Positions 63,587 to 64,000 of a stretch of DNA of 64,000 nt are shown in pieces; the first letter of the stretch is position 1; every line of letters begins with the position of its first letter. The notes beneath the pieces were generated by a model, which did no database searches, was not told where the DNA came from, and saw only the letters and a program-made list of their open reading frames with translations. This DNA comes from Methylobacterium sp. Leaf99. GTDB lineage: Bacteria; Pseudomonadota; Alphaproteobacteria; Rhizobiales; Beijerinckiaceae. The DNA lies in the NCBI RefSeq assembly GCF_001422375.1, contig NZ_LMMU01000001.1:926088-990087 (forward strand), in the 5' to 3' direction. Position numbers and translations under genes: made by a program.

Positions 63587-64000
63587 TCATCGAACGGCCG
63601 CACGGTCGATGCGGGCGCGTCGCGCCGGGAGGTGCCGGCCCAGGAGCACGAGGCCGAGCCAAGCCAAAACCCAAGCCAAAACCCAGGCCAAAACCCAAGC
63701 CGAAAGCCACGCAGCGAGCCAGATCTCGTACAGGTGGGCGTCGAGGGCGGCTTCCCCGTCGAGGCCGAGCCAGCGCGCGAGCCCGTGCGGGACCGGAAGG
63801 TCGGTCCAGAGGAGGACGCGCAGGACCGGGATCGAGAGCAGGCCGACGGCGAGGACGAGGCCGGCCGCCCGGTAGAGGGGCCGCGCCGCGCCCTCCACGG
63901 TGCCGACGAGGCCGCCGACGAGGGCCGTGCCGAGCCAGAGTTCGACGGGCCGCAGGGTCGGATCGGTTCCGGGCTCCGCGGGCAGGAGGGGAAACAGCAG
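63587..64000 (-). CDS. Membrane protein of unknown function, 5' end outside the window
   Basis: The frame is open to the window edge, so the start lies beyond. The visible 137 residues contain hydrophobic segments (VELWLGTALVGGLVG, AAGLVLAVGLLSIPVLRVLL) and a long C-terminal helix built from WVLA repeats, ending in a basic tail (GRHLPARRARIDRAAVR). The family is not recognised. It is upstream of the previous gene on the same strand, probably one operon. Confidence 0.65.
   Translation of the reverse strand: MLFPLLPAEPGTDPTLRPVELWLGTALVGGLVGTVEGAARPLYRAAGLVLAVGLLSIPVLRVLLWTDLPVPHGLARWLGLDGEAALDAHLYEIWLAAWLSAWVLAWVLAWVLAWLGLVLLGRHLPARRARIDRAAVR
63661..63708 (-). repeat. 12-bp tandem repeat coding for WVLA
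   Basis: On the plus strand AAGCCAAAACCC occurs twice, then AGGCCAAAACCC, then the degenerate AAGCCGAAAGCC; in the protein this gives AWLSAWVLAWVLAWVLAW. The units use TTG, GTT and GCT codons that are rare around it, so the expansion looks recent. Confidence 0.85.

Overview
The window looks like chromosome of a GC-rich alphaproteobacterium, most likely Methylobacterium/Methylorubrum or a close relative. This is inferred from gene families rather than a database match: a small secreted GCG_CRPN-type protein, blue-light LOV kinases, HWE kinases, a GGAAC-N16-CGTT general-stress promoter (the EcfG/PhyR type), PaoABC-like aldehyde oxidase and a PRISE-type reductase. No rRNA, tRNA or CRISPR array was seen.

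Layout. 1-9.6 kb: a complete high-affinity potassium operon, kdpFABC-kdpDE, with two extra predicted membrane microproteins and a downstream PTS IIA (PtsN-like) gene; the upstream region carries candidate KdpE sites. 10-18.3 kb: a run of mostly single redox and stress genes (MDR reductase, PRISE reductase, ABM monooxygenase, aldo/keto reductase, catalase-like protein, DJ-1/PfpI, SnoaL-like protein, sulfite-oxidase-like enzyme) separated by gene fragments. 18.9-22.7 kb: a three-subunit molybdenum aldehyde oxidoreductase (2Fe-2S, FAD/4Fe-4S, Moco subunits). 22.9-25.4 kb: a GGDEF fragment, an IS3 remnant and an intact GAF-PAS-GGDEF cyclase. 25.8-29.3 kb: a pirin gene, an OmpR-type two-component system and a small secreted protein; matching GTTAC-AAAAC-GTTAC-like boxes lie at both ends of the system. 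29.3-37 kb: a transporter fragment, selO broken by an in-frame amber codon, a carotenoid oxygenase, an M20 peptidase, a lipoprotein hydrolase and a VOC protein. 37.2-40.1 kb: a YceI-cytochrome b561-YceI operon divergent from a LysR regulator.

40.2-46.5 kb: an NmrA/QorB-type reductase divergent from an HxlR regulator that is interrupted by an intact IS3-family element (1268 bp), then a BtuF-like binding protein, a HAD phosphatase, a YciA-type thioesterase and a Tat-exported hydrolase. 46.6-58.7 kb: a signalling island with two convergent LOV photoreceptor kinases, a glutamine amidotransferase, a flavin oxidoreductase, a GH15 enzyme, and an apparent ParD-hybrid kinase-response regulator operon. 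58.9-64 kb: a decayed umuD behind a SOS-like box, a Crp/Fnr DNA-binding fragment, an M48 membrane protease with two small membrane-protein genes, and two convergent membrane-protein genes, the last running off the edge.

Overall this is an accessory, decaying region: about ten gene remnants or broken genes (SDR, PfpI, GGDEF, MFS, selO, hxlR, umuD, Crp/Fnr, IS3 and others) and at least seven copies or part copies of one dispersed intergenic repeat. The most interesting items for follow-up are the paired two-component boxes flanking the secreted-protein gene, the kdp microproteins with PtsN, the selO amber codon, the ParD-kinase pairing and the dispersed repeat family.
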